From the NCBI RefSeq assembly GCF_023028105.1, contig NZ_CP095491.1, forward strand, positions 2,232,001-2,296,000: a DNA stretch of 64,000 nt, in the 5' to 3' direction. The position numbers and the translations under genes are program-made. The notes below the pieces were generated by a model. It saw nothing but the letters and a program-made list of their open reading frames with translations. It ran no database searches and was not told the origin of the DNA. Below are positions 63,171-64,000 of the stretch, in pieces. Origin of the DNA: Halosolutus gelatinilyticus (GTDB lineage: Archaea; Halobacteriota; Halobacteria; Halobacteriales; Natrialbaceae). Numbering within the stretch: the first letter of the stretch is position 1; each line of letters starts with the position of its first letter.

Positions 63171-64000
63171 TCATCCGGCGATCGCCTCCGCGAACTCGTC
63201 CGCGGTCCGCTCCGGCCCAGCGACGAAGACCTCGTCGTCGGGCGCGAGCGGGCGCTCGATTCCGGGGCCGAACACCCAGCCGTGTCGACGACCGCCGGTT
63301 TCGCTCCCCTGCCGTCGAACCGCGAGCACGGTCACGTCGGCGGATGGGATCGTCGTCTCGATCCCGTCGGCCGATCCCACGGTGACGCGACGAACGACGC
63401 AGCCGGTTCGTTTGACCAGGGCAAACGCTTCGAACTCGCGATTCGTCCCCCTCGATTTCACCACGAGGTGGGGCGTCGTCGCTTCCAGCAGCGGTTTGAC
63501 CTCTCGACGGGCGACGGCGAGGGTGACGCGGCCGATCCCGCCGGCGCTTGAGCCGCTCGATCCGGCGACCGGGTTCGTCTTCGGATCGTCCTCGCCGCCG
63601 TCGGTGGCGGCCGTCCCCGTCGGGTCGATCGTTTCGGCGAGGGCGTCGTCGCGCTCTTCGTCCAATTCGGTTCGAACGCTGACGACCGTTCCCTCGATCG
63701 ACCCCGAGTCGGTCCGGACGGTCACCTCGTCGCCGCGGGCCAGCCCCGTCGGCACCAGCGTCGCGATCGAGACCGCGCGTCGGCCGGCGGCGATCCGCCT
63801 CGAGAGGCCGCCCGACGGCGGCGCGGCGGCGATCGTCGCCCGCGCCCGTTCGTCGATCGAGACCTCGACGTCCGCGAGGTCGTGGTCCGTGCGAAGTCGT
63901 TCCTCGAGGCGCACCTCGAGTTCGGAGAGCGGAAGGTCGGCCGGAAGCCTCCACGAGCCGGTCCTGAGCGCCGTCCGAAGGTCCGGAGAGAGCGGCGGAT
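63171..64000 (-). CDS. TrkA-C-like protein, 5' partial at the window edge
   Basis: The frame is open across the window edge, 276 codons visible; the N-terminus is outside. Visible parts include LSELEVRLEERL, IATLVPTGLARGDEVTVRTD, PHLVVKSRGTNREFEAFALV and PADVTVLAVRRQ-like beta elements, ending DEFAEAIAG. It shares TrkA-C-like repeats with the downstream gene, 58 bp away on the same strand, so they probably form a unit in K+ transport control. Confidence 0.8.
   Translation of the reverse strand, partial: PPLSPDLRTALRTGSWRLPADLPLSELEVRLEERLRTDHDLADVEVSIDERARATIAAAPPSGGLSRRIAAGRRAVSIATLVPTGLARGDEVTVRTDSGSIEGTVVSVRTELDEERDDALAETIDPTGTAATDGGEDDPKTNPVAGSSGSSAGGIGRVTLAVARREVKPLLEATTPHLVVKSRGTNREFEAFALVKRTGCVVRRVTVGSADGIETTIPSADVTVLAVRRQGSETGGRRHGWVFGPGIERPLAPDDEVFVAGPERTADEFAEAIAG

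Overview
The window is a 64-kb piece of a haloarchaeal chromosome. The evidence is very high GC, acidic Asp/Glu-rich proteins, TATA-like boxes 25-32 nt upstream of starts with almost no leader, and many haloarchaea-restricted small zinc-ribbon and DUF proteins. It also has signature archaeal genes: HMG-CoA reductase, type II methionine aminopeptidase, GatD, a SAMP-type ubiquitin-like protein, ribose-1,5-bisphosphate isomerase, a Vms1-type hydrolase and a HalOD1 protein. The very dense CGATCG palindrome suggests Natrialbales, which is an inference. No rRNA, tRNA, CRISPR array, integrase or intact insertion sequence was seen. Most of the window is chromosomal housekeeping with a few eroded remnants.

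Left part (1-24 kb). The window opens inside a large Eco57I-like DNA methyltransferase whose C-terminus lies outside. Then come a CDGSH protein, a DUF7091/mannose-1-phosphate guanylyltransferase pair, an amidohydrolase, hmgA, a histidine-kinase remnant beside a cupin gene, an NRAMP-related transporter, a membrane histidine kinase, isocitrate dehydrogenase with a terminator hairpin, an Ntn-hydrolase asparaginase, a 51-aa zinc-ribbon gene, map, an 81-bp AT-rich inverted-repeat element, an HTH gene with a possible upstream ORF, HIT, Sir2 and small redox-type proteins.

Middle (24-46 kb). An internally deleted SLC13 permease remnant precedes a tRNA methylthiotransferase gene. Next is a translationally coupled cluster (M48 protease, DUF4129, DUF7269, DUF58, DUF7519) that collides tail-to-tail with its MoxR ATPase gene. 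After an AI-2E permease/DUF547 divergent pair, HVO_2922-like, HNH-like and MFS genes comes a nucleoside-salvage region: uridine phosphorylase, PfkB kinase, DUF63, ribose-1,5-bisphosphate isomerase and DeoC. This fits the pentose bisphosphate route of nucleoside degradation.

Right part (46-64 kb). An HPP-Usp fusion, a K+ channel-like TrkA protein and a Usp protein form a stress/ion group. They are followed by a P-loop kinase, a Tat-exported Cys/His-rich protein, an MFS carrier, and a dgcN-dgcA pair for D-glutamate catabolism. Then come Vms1 and DUF5802, a secreted DUF7096 protein with an ArsR-type regulator, gatD, a GNAT protein, a SAMP1-like modifier and two TrkA-C-like proteins, the last cut by the window edge.
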